Assembly (NCBI GenBank): GCA_032871835.1 | Contig: CM065301.1 | Location: 16,819,291-16,883,290 of the forward strand | From: Dipteronia dyeriana | Lineage: Eukaryota; Streptophyta; Magnoliopsida; Sapindales; Sapindaceae | DNA: 64,000 bases | Reading direction: 5' to 3' | Shown: positions 1 through 12,488 of the stretch, one piece after another | How the letters are laid out: each line of letters starts with the position of its first letter | Numbering within the stretch: position 1 is the first letter of the stretch | Position numbers and translations under genes: made by a program | The notes under the pieces: generated by a model | The model's input: only the letters and a program-made list of their open reading frames with translations | The model's database searches: none | Told to the model about the DNA's origin: nothing

Positions 1-142
1 CAATAATACTGGCTAAAAAAAGAAACTCCACTATTTATATGGTTAATTTTAATTTTAATCCTTCTTAAACACATTATCATATATCATTAATCATATACAA
101 AATAGTCATTAAAATTATATATAATAAAAGCTTATTTTAATC

Positions 143-174
<32 letters not shown>

Positions 175-1048
175 TAAAGGACATATCATATATAATCATA
201 TATAGGAAATCATTTAATCATAATATAATAATAGACTTTTTCAATCAAAAACTATCATGTGTACTCCTATTAAATGCTTACAAAATAATTATAAAAGTAT
301 ATCTAACAAAAACTTATCATAATCATATCATATATTTTTTAGAAATGACATATCATATATTAATATAATAATCATATAATAGGAAATCATATATAATCAT
401 CAAAATAATATAATAATAGACTTAGAAAACTGAAATTATCCAATAGGAATATATATGATTTTTATCATATATTTATTTCCTAAAAACACTCTTTGTTTTT
501 TTAATTTTTATTGTTCTTATTGGAGTTAAATTCTTATATAATTCTTTCTTAAATGAGGAAATAGCTCTTTTTAACCAAATAATTATGGGGTTTCTATTTT
601 TAGTCGATATTAATGTTTTGATTGTTTTTATCAAACTTTCCATTGAAAAGACAAATTTGACATTACACTAGATTAAACACACTGAAATTAAGCATAATGG
701 TAATTAAACAAACTAGGAATTAAACACATTAGGGAATTAAACTGGTGATGTGTTTAATGATGAAAATCAATTGTGTGTTTAATTGAAAAAAACCGATGTG
801 TTTAATTCTTTGTATGTTTAATTTCAATGTGTTTAATTCCTAGTGTGTTTAATCTGGTGCAGAGATAATTTTATCTTTTCAGTGAAAAGTTTACTAAAAA
901 CAATCAAAACAATAATACTGGCTAAAAAAAGAAACTCCATTATTTATATGGTTAATTTTAATTTTAACCCTTCTTAAACATATTATCATATATCATTAAT
1001 CATATACAAAATATTCATTAAAATTATATATAATAAAAGCTTAAATTA

Positions 1049-1109
<61 letters not shown>

Positions 1110-2229
1110 GGACATATCATATATAATCATATATAGGAAATCATTTAATCCTAATATAATAATAGATTTTTTCAATCAAAAACTATCATATGTCCTCCTA
1201 TTAAATGCTTACAAAATAATTATAAAAGTATATCTAACAAAAACTTATCATAATCATATCATATATTTTTTAGAAATGACATATCATATATTAATATAAT
1301 AATCATATAATAGGAAATCATATATAATCATCAAAATAATATAATAATAGACTTAGAAAACTGAAATTATCCAATAGGAATATATATGATTTTTATCATA
1401 TATTTATTTCCTAAAAACACTCTTTGTTTTTTTAATTTTTATTGTTCTTATTGGAGTTAAATTCTTATATAATTCTTTCTTAAATGAGGAAATAGCTCTT
1501 TTTAACCAAATAATTATGGGGTTTCTATTTTTAGTCGATATTAATGTTTTGATTGTTTTTATCAAACTTTCCATTGAAAAGACAAATTTGACATTACACT
1601 AGATTAAACACATTGGAATTAAGCACAATGGGAATTAAACAAACTAGGAATTAAACATATTAGGGAATTAAATTGGTGATGTGTTTAATGATCAAAATCA
1701 ATGGTGTGTTTAATTGAAAAAAAAAAACCGATGTGCTTAATTCTTTGTATGTTTAATTTCAATGTGTTTAATTCCTAATGTGTTTAATCTAGTGTATGGG
1801 TAAATTTAAATTTTCAGGTGGAAAGATTACTAAAACAATAATACTTACTAAAAATAGAAACTCCACTAATTATATGGTTAATTTTAATTTTAACCCTTCT
1901 TAAACATATTATCATATATCATTAATCATATACAAAATAGTCATTAAAATTATATATAATAAAAGCTTATTTTAATCATATAATCATATATAGGAAATCA
2001 TTTAATCATAATATAATAATAGACTTTTTCAATCAAAAACTATCAGGTGTACTCCTATTAAATGCTTACAAAATAATTATAAAAATATATCTAACAAAAA
2101 CTTATCATAATCATATCATATATTTTTTAGAAAAGACACATCATATATTAATATAATAATCATATAATAGGAAATCATATATAATCATCATAATACTATA
2201 ATAATAGACTTAGAAAACTGAAATTATCC
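1..2229. repeat. 0.9-kb AT-rich tandem repeat, about 2.4 copies
   Basis: Three head-to-tail copies start at 1, 910 and 1836 with the motif CAATAATACT. The first two are 909 and 926 bp long, the difference coming mainly from the (AT)n tract (about 144-170 in copy 1, 1048-1104 in copy 2). The third breaks off near 2229, where unrelated sequence begins. Copies are nearly identical by eye outside the microsatellite. The window starts inside the array, so more copies may lie to the left. No coding potential is seen. It could be a minisatellite-like array or tandem copies of a non-autonomous element. Confidence 0.9.
573..953. repeat. Imperfect palindrome inside the 0.9-kb repeat (copy 1)
   Basis: The left arm (AACCAAATAATTATGGGGTT, then TTTTAGTCGATATTAATG) is the imperfect reverse complement of the right arm ending ATTATTTATATGGTT. 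The centre, near 765, carries many copies of TTAAACACA / TGTGTTTAA facing each other. The second copy of the palindrome is 1504-1879, and the right arm of an earlier one lies at about 1-44. The fold-back shape suggests a MITE-like origin, but no clean target duplication is visible. Confidence 0.7.
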
Positions 2230-2459
2230 GGTTAATGTTGGAATATACCAAGCTCAATGGTTTTTGACTTAATTAATATCACTAATTGATTAATATAAAG
2301 AATTAATGGATATGTACGAGAAAACCAAAATTATCCATTTAACATGAGGAAATGAGGAATGTATAAAGTTCAGGATTTGTTTTGTTTTTTGTTTTTAGAT
2401 ATTTTTAAATTTGTTCATATGTTATATATAATTGTATTCTTTACCTCATTTCATCTTTT

Positions 2460-3030
2460 ATCTCTCTCTTCAATAGTTAATTCAAGAGTTAATATTAATT
2501 CAAGAGTTAATATTAATTCATTATTCGGCTATTCTACACAATAATATATTTTTTTCCAGGCACAAGTAAATGATTGATTCAAAACTCATTTTAATAGATA
2601 AAAATCACATATTGCTCTTTCTATATAATTATGCTTATACTCTTTGATTTTTATGTGTTTTAGTTTTTGGTTTTATAGGTATACCATTTCAAACTAATCA
2701 AGGTCGTAACGACAACTAGAAGTGTGTCTGTTGAGGTATCATTCAAAACCTTAAAATTATGATCTTAACTCCCTCTCTTCAATAGTTGATTAAAGAGTTT
2801 ATATAAATTTATTTTTGGTTGTTCTACATAATAATACCTTTTTTTTCTAGGTACAAGTAAATGATGGATTCAAAACCCATTTTAATAGGTAAAAATCACT
2901 ATTGCTCTTTCTATTGAATTATGCTTATGCTCTTTAATTTATAGGTATATCATTTCAAACCAATCAAGATGATAATAATAGCTATAAGTGTGTTTGTTGG
3001 GGTAATTCAAAACCTTAAAACTGTTATTTT
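2460..3030. repeat. Tandem duplication of about 0.3 kb
   Basis: The stretch 2460-2755 is repeated, diverged, at 2768-3030. Both contain CTCTTCAATAGTT, an ACAAGTAAATGATxGATTCAAAAC core and TATxCCATTTCAAACxAATCAA, in the same order. No reading frame is conserved between the copies, so I treat it as non-coding. Confidence 0.7.
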
Positions 3031-3439
3031 AATTAGTTTTTAAATATGATTTGATTTGTTTTTTATATATTAATCTCTTATAACAATTTTTTTTCTACTA
3101 ATTACAAGTTGTTACAATTATATCTTCCATTATATCAAACTATCAGTCTATGCCTAAAGGGTCGATCAGTCTTCCCTTCAGGTTCTTGTTACCGGAGTTT
3201 CATTACGTCCACTAAGCATGTATTTTCAATCACCAGTGTTGCAATAAATTATTGTTTTTTTTAAATAAATTATATTAGTTTCCCTATTTTATTTTATTTT
3301 ATGTTAATTACTTAGGTGGTGTATTGGTTCATGATTTTATTAGACAATATTGGGAAGTAAAAGTTTGTAGATATTGAATTGAGATTTTTTGACAAATTAG
3401 ATAAGTCTGGTGGTATTCGATCGAGATTTTGAAGATTTT

Positions 3440-3830
3440 TAAAAAAAATCCATAGTGTCTTGTGGTATTTAATCTAGACTTTTTAGAGGCATCAAATTAT
3501 TTGGTGGTATTAGATTGATATCAAGATTTGTAAGATTTTATGACAAAATAGATTATCCAGACTTTTTAGTGACAAAATGGACATGTAGTATTTCATTGTA
3601 TTGGATCCAAACTTTTAAGGACATCAAGATTTATAGGATTTCATAACAAAATGGATTATTCAGACTTTTTGGTGACAAAATGGATTTCATGACAAAATGG
3701 GTTTGTAAGATTTCATGGTATTGGATCCAGACTTTTAAGAGACATAAAATTATCTGTTGGTATTGAATTGAGATCAGGGTTTGTAGGATTTCATGACAAA
3801 ATGGATTATCCTAACTTTTTGGTGATTTTT
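3440..3830. repeat. Degenerate tandem repeat with GACAAAATGGATTAT units
   Basis: Three diverged copies of roughly 100-130 bp (about 3460-3580, 3595-3690 and 3719-3830) share the order AGACTTTTxAG, GxCATxAAATTAT, GATTTCATGACAAAATGG and ATTATCCAGACTTTTTGGTGA. No gene is supported. Confidence 0.6.
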
Positions 3831-3904
3831 ATAAATAGCTAGACCCCAAAATTGTCTTTTCATCTCCCACAATACTTTCCAGACTTTTCCACTCGTATTA
3901 TGCT

Positions 3905-3992
3905 TCTCAAATTGCTCTGCGATTCTCATCTCATTTCAAACTGCTTTGCAATTCTCATCTCATTTCAAACTGCTTTGCAATTCTCATCTTAA
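3905..3992. repeat. 29-bp minisatellite, about 2.7 copies
   Basis: The unit ATTCTCATCTCATTTCAAACTGCTTTGCA is repeated in direct orientation with one or two differences in the first copy. The surrounding stretch up to 4612 is AT-rich and I see no supported gene in it. Confidence 0.8.
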
Positions 3993-4620
3993 GAAATTCC
4001 ATCATCATCAATCTCCATATATACCAGATCCTTTTCAATTTTGTCATTCTAATTTGATTATTTTTTAATTGTTTCCCTGTTTTGGTCTCTTCATTTTATT
4101 GTTTCTTCAAAAACACCAATCTCTCTATATCGAAAGATCCAAACCCAATTATGTCTTTGTTTTCGATTTTACAGAAAATCCTTTTATAAACAGAGTAACG
4201 AATCATTCTTTTTGTTTCAAATTCGATTTTATTTTTGTGATTTTGCAAAGATCCCTTTTGTAAACAAAGTAAAAATTCAATTTTGATTTTGAAAAATCAA
4301 AATTGTTGTTATTTTGTAAGAAACCCTATTGTAGAGATTCATTTTTCGAAATCAATTTTTTTTTCTATGAAGAAAAAAGTTGGCAAGAATTGTTGTTTAT
4401 GTGTTTAATGAATTGCCTATAAGAGTTCATAGGAAAGTGTTTATGACGAGAACTAGAGGAGGAGACAAAGAGCAGTCAGTAGAGAAGTAGCTAGTGAATT
4501 TTGACACCATATTTGTTGGAGCCTTAATCAAAGTAGGGAAGTCAGAAGTGAATTTTGACACAATACGTTTTTTTTCTTCCCAAAGTTTACATAGCAAACT
4601 TATATATGCTCTAATAGAAC

Positions 4621-4963
4621 TAGGGATGGGCAAGGGGGCCCATTGGGGCGGGGGAGGATCCCCCCACCCCCACCCCCACCCCCACCCCCAAACCCCATTT
4701 GGGGGAAGTGGGAATGAGGGTGTTTGGGAGGAGGTTCCCCGCCCCCACCCCCGTCCCCATCCCCCATTTCTCATTTTTCTACTATTTTCAATCATAATAT
4801 TGTCCAATTTAAAATCTGAAATTTAGAATTTGATATTTGAAATTTGATCATTTCAATCGTTCGATTCATCATATTTCGATATTCAATCCAATACATAATC
4901 TAAAATATATAATTAATTTAATTTAATTTAAAATTAATACAAATGACTATAGTAAAATAGTAT

Positions 4964-5032
<69 letters not shown>

Positions 5033-5877
5033 GAGAAATTGGTAGAGAGTACATGCATAATAGTGTTAAAGTTATTATTTTATTAAAAAAAATAAAAATA
5101 AAAATATATAAATATATATGGGTAAATGAGACTCCACCCCAACTCCTATTAAAAGAAATTAGGAAATGTGTAAAAGGGGATGGAGGTAGGTCTCCCCACT
5201 CGCACCCCCAAACCCCATTTGGGGGTAAAATTTGCCCCCAAATGGGGGTGGGGTCCCATGGGAGTAGGGATGACAATGAGTCGGGTTCGGGTCGGATCTT
5301 ACCAGACCCAGACCCATAAAAAAAATTAGACCCAGACCCATGAAAATTTTCGGGTTCGGGTCTGGACCTGCGGGTCTTCAGAGACCCAGACCCGCCCCGA
5401 GGACCCACGAAAATTCATGGGTCTGGGTCTGGACCCGCGGACCCACAGACCCGCGGACCTGTAAAACCTTTAATAAAACTCATTTTTTTCATTTTTCCTT
5501 TATATTTTTAATTTTACCTATTCAATTTTTAACCGGTAAAACTTGTTCAATAAATGAATAATTAACTTGAATTGAAATAAAACAAAATAACGAAGATGAT
5601 TGATTATTAGGTTGAGAATTGAAATAACCACACAAATTGAAATAACAATTATGTTTTGTACTAATCGGGTCCATGGGTCCGGGTTCGGATCTTTGACTCA
5701 GACCCAGACCAGACCCGAACCCGAATCGGGTCTATTATTTTAGACCAGACCCGACCCGACCCGTGACCCAAATGTGAGGACTCAGACCCGACCCTTACGG
5801 TTCAGATTCGATTCGGTTCGGTACTCGCGGGTCCGGGTATAATTGCCATCCCTACATGGGAGAAATACTCATCCCTG
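4621..5877. mobile_element. Outer hAT-type MITE, split by a second MITE
   Basis: The element begins TAGGGATGGG and ends TCATCCCTG, giving short imperfect terminal inverted repeats. It is flanked by the 8-bp duplication AATAGAAC (4613-4620) / TATAGAAC (5878-5885), which has one mismatch. Eight-base duplications and a TAGGGRTG end fit the hAT superfamily. The interior has G/C-rich CCCCCA arrays near both ends and an AT microsatellite (4966-5028), and no transposase. Without the inner element and its duplicated target it would be about 659 bp. Superfamily is inferred from ends and duplication only. Confidence 0.8.
5265..5854. mobile_element. Inner hAT-type MITE nested in the outer one
   Basis: This 590-bp element starts TAGGGATGACAAT and ends ATTGCCATCCCTA, and both ends are flanked by a perfect 8-bp duplication CATGGGAG (5257-5264 and 5855-5862). 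Its interior is filled with GGGTC/GACCC and GGGTTCGGGT motifs in both orientations. It has no coding capacity. The target site lies inside the outer MITE, so this insertion is the younger of the two. Confidence 0.88.
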
Positions 5878-6041
5878 TATAGAACATTTGTATAGAGAGA
5901 TTAAGTGGCTCATATTGTTTTTTTTTTTCCATAAAGAATCCTTTTGTATGGAAGGGTCCAACATTTGCAATTGCTTAGACACTGACCCCGTTAACTTGTA
6001 CGCTATATCGATCAAAATGATAAGTCTCTTAAATAAAAAAT

Positions 6042-6227
6042 GAGCAATATCATTTTATCCAACTTTAGTGTTTAAATTTAGTATTTAAATGATGTGACAA
6101 CAATGCAGTTCATTTATTTAAATTGGATTAGATTTATATAAATTAAATATATGGATTAAATTATTACTACATCATTTAAACACTAAATTTTAAATACCAA
6201 ATTTAGATAATATATCAGTACTCATTA
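6042..6227. mobile_element. Short fold-back MITE-like element
   Basis: The left end TGAGCAATATCATTTTATCCAA is matched imperfectly in reverse complement by the right end near 6227 (TACTCA). The inner arms around TTTAGTGTTTAAAT and ATTTAAATGATGT pair as well. It lies about 390 bp downstream of the beta-glucosidase stop codon. The class is uncertain and no clear target duplication is seen. Confidence 0.5.
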
Positions 6228-6615
6228 AAAGTAATACATTGGATTTTAAAATAATGAAAGTGAAAATATTAAAAGACACGAATCTCAACCATTGATTTCA
6301 GATGTCACAAAATCTATTGAGTTCAAGCAGATCAGCTATCACAATTTCATAAACCCAGTTATGGGATGTGAATAGTTCTTCGATTGACAATTTAATACGA
6401 ATGAAAATAGAAAACCTTACATTAGTACGGAAATGAAGGTTGATTTTGTTCTTATCAAACACAATACTGCCAACTTTTTTTTGGAGATTTTTTTAATGCT
6501 GGTCATCTATGCTACAACAAACCAAAATTCTGTTTAAATATTGGCACTTAAAAATTGAAATCTTCTTCTCAATCATACATCTATCTCAAATACCAAGTTC
6601 CAGATTGTAATTCTA

Positions 6616-9600
6616 TTAGGTCTTGGTAGGTTTAGTTGTCAGACCAAACCCGAATGGAAATAAAGGATCATAATGTGCATCTCCAACATTCATTGGAAGT
6701 TGATCGACTGTCTTGAACCATGTACGTGCAAGCTTTCCGGTGAATCCGTAGTCACCAAATAGGACATCAGCGACTCCTTGGCCTTCAGTTCCTGGAAGCC
6801 AAGCAGCTACAAGTGCATCTATTTTCTCCAGATAGGGCTGGATCACAACAGGGCGACCAGATATGATAACCACAACACATTTGACAGCTCCGCACACACT
6901 GTTGATGGTGCTCGGACCAGGTTCAGATATGGTCAGGTTCAAGCTGTCACCAGCTGTTTCTGCATACACGGGCTCACCAACGACAACAATGGCATAAGAG
7001 AACTTGTTGGACTTAACAAAGTTCACATCAGGGTTCCCATTATAGACAACTTGGGTCGAAGAATCAACTGTATTTTTCACTGCATTGAGGATAGTGGTAC
7101 CTGTTTGTGCAGATGGTATATATCATCAAAATTTTAGTAGAATTAAAAAGAAAATCTGTGAGTGAACTATGTCCATGGCAAGCCATTTAATGTGCATTTT
7201 CGAAGTTTGCCTTCACAAAATCAACAATTCATTTCATCAACGTAGTTTTTCTCAATCTTGTAATAAGATGACTTTTTAAGGACATTTGACATCGACAACA
7301 ATGTCTATAGGGAAATAGGTAATAATCTGAAAACATACCAGTAGTTAGATCATTGCCACCAAGACCCTGCCATGTAATTGTCCAGCCACCGCATTGATAG
7401 CCCAAGTTATCAGCATGACTTCCTGCAACCAGAATCTTCGTTGCTTTCTTGGGAAGGGGAAGCAACGGCTTATCAGCATATTTGCCATTTTTTAGCAGCA
7501 CAAGTGATTTCCTCACAGCTTCCTTTGCCAGTTCTCTATGTTCCTGACCAAGTCAAATTATACGATTAACGGAGGTAATATACACCATCTGACAAAGGTA
7601 GATTAACTATACCCTTGTTTAACAACAGACCTGACTCCCAAGTTGGTTGACCAGGCTGTAATCAGCTAGTGGGTTCTCAAATAGTCCCATGACAAACTTA
7701 ACTCTCAAGATTCTCTTCACAGCATCATCGATCCTGCTCATGGGAATGACATTTTTCTTTACCTGGTAGGTTAGATCGTCAATGAACTCTTTGAAGTTAT
7801 ATGGAATCATAATCTGCAACACACAAATTCATTAGAAACTACGTCAAAGAACTGTAAAACAAGGATTTTGAAATGTCAGTTAGAAGAAACTTTAAATTGA
7901 ATAAATAGTAGTAAATTGATCATATAAATTTTGAAATGAGTCGCTTTTCACTAACCATGTCGATACCAGCACCAACTCCAGCTTCAACAGAATATGAGTA
8001 GTTAGCATGGGGAGGAGAGGTAAGCCTATCAATACCCAGCCAATCTGATATTACGAAACCCTGAAAAAAAAAAACACCCCAATACACATTTTGTCTAGCA
8101 CCTTCATTGCTTGGTATCAATAAGCAAACTTGAGTGACATAATAGGCAATTCAAATAACTCATTATACCCTGAATTTGAGCTTGTTCTTGAGGAAGCCAG
8201 TGACAAGTTCATGATTAGCGTGCATCTTCTTCCCATTCCAGCTTGAGTAGGAGACCATCACTGAGGCAACACCCTTGCTGATTGCGTTATAGTATGCAGG
8301 CATGTGAATGCTGAGCAAGCCATTTAAATTAATCACAGTGTTGTTCTCATTGATGCCCTTGGTAGTGCCACCGTCTCCCAAATAGTGCTTGGCACAGGCC
8401 ACAACCTTTTTCCTATAACCAAAATAGTGATTGAATAGGAAATACGTTACTGCCAAGATTCCACATAAATTATGGCTTGCTACCTATATTTGAATGCATT
8501 AGAGGATAATTTTAGAATATTATTAGAAAGGTTACACACGATGTGTATAAACCCATAAAAAAGGAAAACCTATGAAGCCGGGAGTTTTGTCCTTTCTATT
8601 TTTTAGCAGCTGTATCAATAGAAGATATAGACATGGAAAATTATCTTAATAAGCTAGATCATCTATAATGTATACCCCGATGCTCTCCAGGCTTGACTCT
8701 CTTGCCTCCTTCATGACTAATTCTCGATCGTCACACTGTTCAATCTAATCATAATGCATAAAAGCAACCTAACTAAAACAAATTCTCCAAACCTTCCCCT
8801 CCCTTTACCAAAAAAGGAGAGGAAAAAAAAAAAGATTAGGCGAGTAAAACCAATCATTTAGTGATTCTCATCCTGCTGATAAGTGTTCATTACTAGTGAT
8901 CAAGATTTTATGGTGATAATCATTTAACTAGAATATCTTTCATAGTGTATTGATATAGGGAGAGAACCAATCTCGTGCTGTCTGCCAAGCGCAATCCAAC
9001 ATCTAAAATCATTTAATCAAAAAATTACAGGTATAATTAATTTCAGAATATCATATGGCAGCAAAACTCAATACGATAATTGTTAGGCGGTTCATCGTTA
9101 GAGGAATAGGTTTAGCATGTAGGACACACTAATCAACAGTACCTGCCCATCAGATACAAAGGACCACAAGTAATTTTAATTACTCAACCTGTGAACTACT
9201 AGAATGTTTTACCCGAAGATATTTCTGGACGTGCAAGATCTCCCAGATACGCATTAATATTGGAGCACTAGACTAAATCAGATACTGGTTTTCTGATATT
9301 TATTACTGATACAACAATTCACGAAATTAAGATATTTATGTGTGTGATGGTTGAACATGGAAGGAGTTTGGGGCCTTGGTATAGTCCTTCATGTTTTTCT
9401 TTTATTGAGAGACAACATGGTCCACCATTCAAATAATGCCTACCAAACTACCGCATTTGAACTACCAAAAATGTCCAAAAGAAGTTTCGTATTTGCCTCA
9501 GTTGACGTTAGATGTATAAATACTGAAGAGGGATTCTTAACAATGGCCAATTAGATAATATGTGCTCCTTAAAGTGTGATCATATGAAAATATATAGCAT

Positions 9601-10839
9601 GTAGACAGCTCAAGGAAAAGCTCACACAAAATTAGTCGTGAAGGAAAAGGAGATAATTATACATTTACGGAAACAATCTTACTTTCCAGCGACAAATGGA
9701 ACACCCTTCTTAGAATTAGCAGGGAGGTCTCCTTGTAAACCAGGTATAATCTCGGTCATTGCTTGAACAATCTTATGATCCTCACTATAGCTCTCGTAGC
9801 ATCGGCCCCATCTAGGATCTCTGCAGACCTATGAAAGCATGTGAAGTTAAATAGCATACTAGTTAAGATTACATGAAACATGCAGTAAAGTATGGTTGCA
9901 TTGTATGTAGTCTATATAATTACCGCAATGCACGGAGCAAAAACATAAGGGATCCCTGTAGCTCTAACTTCAAGAGCAGTGGCTTCTCCGATCTTCTTAA
10001 TAAGTTGAGGGTCCCTAAATGAAAATAAAAGTCAAAAAAGTTAAAAACAAAGGAAGATCATAATGTCAGTTATTCAACTGTATGATTGACAGCAGCAAAC
10101 AAACATTCACATATCACATCTCTAATTTTCCGATTATTCTTCACCCTAGAAAAGAAAATAACAGCAGTACTCCAACATCTTGATCTTTTTGAACAATGGA
10201 ATAGCCACTAGTGCTGGATAATTTCTCAGAAAATTCCCACTTTCAATTTTTAATAGTCCTAGTTCAAACTTTAAGTCTTGATTGAAAACAACAAAGTGAA
10301 ATGTATACTTGCCTGGTGACTCCAAGACCAACATTGTGAGGGAAAATAGTGGCATTGTAGACATTGTTGTGACCATGAACAGCATCAATCCCGTAAAGCA
10401 TTGGAATCCCGAGACGAGTAGACAAAGAGCCCTTTTGTATCTCATTCACCATATTCACCCAAGTTTCAGCACTAGCTTTTGGCGCAGGTACACTCCCTCC
10501 ACCACTCAACACACTCCCTTCACAACACAAAAACCAACCAATTAAAAAAAAAACATGAACAGAGGAGCTTATAAGATAAATATATAGTTAGTGACTGTTT
10601 ATACCAATGAAGTACTTGTTCATGACATCAGCGGTAGCAACACTGCGCTCGATCTGCACCATTTGACCGATCTTTTCTTCTAGAGTCATTTGGTTCATCA
10701 AGTTCTTAATTCTAGCGTTCAATCTCTGTTTTGGATCTTTGAATTTTGCATAAGTAGTAGCTTCTGAAACCAATGCCAAGCAGCATAAAACCAGAAAACC
10801 CAACAAGGGTATTGAAAATCTCCCCATTTTAGCTCCCAA
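6616..10839 (-). CDS. Glycoside hydrolase family 3 beta-glucosidase, 9 exons
   Basis: Exons, minus strand: 10605-10839, 10313-10517, 9924-10014, 9683-9828, 8169-8412, 7956-8060, 7631-7813, 7339-7543 and 6616-7100. They total 1899 nt in one open frame (632 aa plus stop). An N-terminal hydrophobic stretch (residues about 7-27, ending SEA) looks like a signal peptide. The GH3 N-terminal barrel carries the nucleophile Asp in VISDW (about 313). The C-terminal domain carries YAETAGD, whose Glu (about 519) matches the acid/base of barley exoglucanase ExoI. By homology it is an apoplastic exo-beta-glucosidase acting on cell-wall glucans or xyloglucan oligosaccharides. A second in-frame Met lies four codons into exon 1 (10827) and could be the real start. 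Intron 2 uses a GC donor (AG|GCAAGT); the frame requires it. Intron 4 is the longest (1270 bp). The exact substrate cannot be read from sequence. Confidence 0.95.
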
Positions 10840-11213
10840 AATCGATCTTCTTCTGGTTTGTAATCTGGAGGTTTCAACAAAGCCGGAAAATGGTTAAGCA
10901 GGAAACTGTAAAAAATGGTCAACAAATAAACAAAAGCGAATAGTGAGATCTAAAAGACTACAAAAACAAGTAGAAGATGAATGGAAAATGAGTATACAAG
11001 ATCAAGATTGAAGAGAAAAAAAAAAAAAACAGTTGCAAGTTCAAATAAGCTGTGAAGAGAAACAGAGGAGAAGAGAGAAGAGAAAAGAAATGTTTACATG
11101 ATCAAGTGAGTGAACCAAAAATGAGAAGAGTGAGTGGGTGAGACAGTACAGAGGTTTGAGAATGGAGATGCTCAGAAGTCAGAAATAATAAGCATACGGA
11201 GTTATGGGGCCAC

Positions 11214-11221
11214 TACTTATA
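11214..11221 (-). promoter_or_regulatory. Putative TATA box of the beta-glucosidase gene
   Basis: On the minus strand TATAAGTA lies about 375 bp upstream of the first ATG. The purine-rich leader between them (10840-11180) could hold a 5'UTR intron ending TTTTTACAG near 10910. This is a motif match only. Confidence 0.4.
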
Positions 11222-12488
11222 GACACATTTTAATGGCTTCTGCCTTGTACGAAGATGATGCGCATGTGCTCCTGAATTCGTGATTCATTCCACATTTTGG
11301 AAACATTATTATTAAGTCTGCTTCCAAAACTGAAGATTTCTTAATGGAGTTATTTCAAAATAGTCCTTCTGGTTTTGATAAATAAATTATAATGATATCA
11401 ATGGTTAAAATCTACAAATTCCCTTATACTTTTAACTATTGTTGGATGGGTTAACAGAGATGAATTTATTCAAAACTGCCCCCTAAATTGAACACTGTGT
11501 CTGTGTGTAATAGAACACTGTTAATTGTTCTATAGGATAGTAAAAGTAAACTTGTACAATCCTATATCCATAACAAAATTAATAATTAATCTTCATTGGT
11601 CTCCCTTCTATTTTCTTTCTCTTCTGCCCTAGCCTTCTCTCTGATCTTTCATTCTTTTGGACGTTTTGTGGTGGTATTTTGAGTTGGGTTTGAAATTGTG
11701 TTTCATTGGATTGAGGTTAGATGTTGGTGACCGATCTCCATCATTTTTTTTTTTCATTTTTTTCTGTATTTTTACATAATTTTGTGACAAAATTATATAT
11801 TTTTTCTAATTTATTTCCCCAAAATACTTCAAAATCCAATTATAATCGATTTAATTATGTTCACAACAGAGAAAGACCCCAAACTAAAAGGTTACATATA
11901 TCAATCAGTAATAACAAAAAATAGCATCCTCAGAAAAAAAAAAGAAGAGTATTATTATAACATGTATTCTATGTAACTATTTTGAAAATATATTTTAAAC
12001 TTATTGTAAAAGTAAAAAACAATGTTATACTTTAATGATTATAGTTTATGAAAAACAACACGTACACACATATATATATATAATATCTTTTAATTAAATT
12101 AATTGAAAATTGATTGTTTTCTTTTCACGTTTTTCTTAAATATTATTTTAAGAATGAATATATATTTTACTAATGTTAAGAAAATTATTTTTATTAAGAA
12201 GAAGAAGGAAGAAATATAATTTATATATAACTTTACTCATACTTGAGAAGTGTCATTGATGCACACAACAAAGAAACATGAATTTGCTAAGATTTTATGA
12301 AAATGAAAGTGACGAGAGATGTCTTCGTTCTTAGTGAAGCATTCAAGATGATAGAATGAGAAGACATGTTAGAGAAGCTATTTGAAAATCGATGAAATGG
12401 GTTGGTAGAACGGTGGGATGAATTAAAAATGGGTGGAGCCATGTGTAAAAATAGTCGTGGGTAGAGTATACGATGGGTTTATTTTAGG
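11222..12488. other. AT-rich intergenic stretch, nothing recognised
   Basis: This stretch lies between the beta-glucosidase promoter and the MULE. It has poly-pyrimidine runs and no supported ORF, RNA or terminal repeats. Confidence 0.5.

Noticed and set aside
4427..5561. Open frames on both strands with Gly/Trp/Pro-His or Pro-Arg repeats
   Set aside because: They are translations of the CCCCCA and GGGTC arrays and AT microsatellite of the nested MITEs.
9351..9554. Plus-strand frame in the beta-glucosidase region
   Set aside because: It is inside the long intron 4, antisense and without similarity to anything I recognise.
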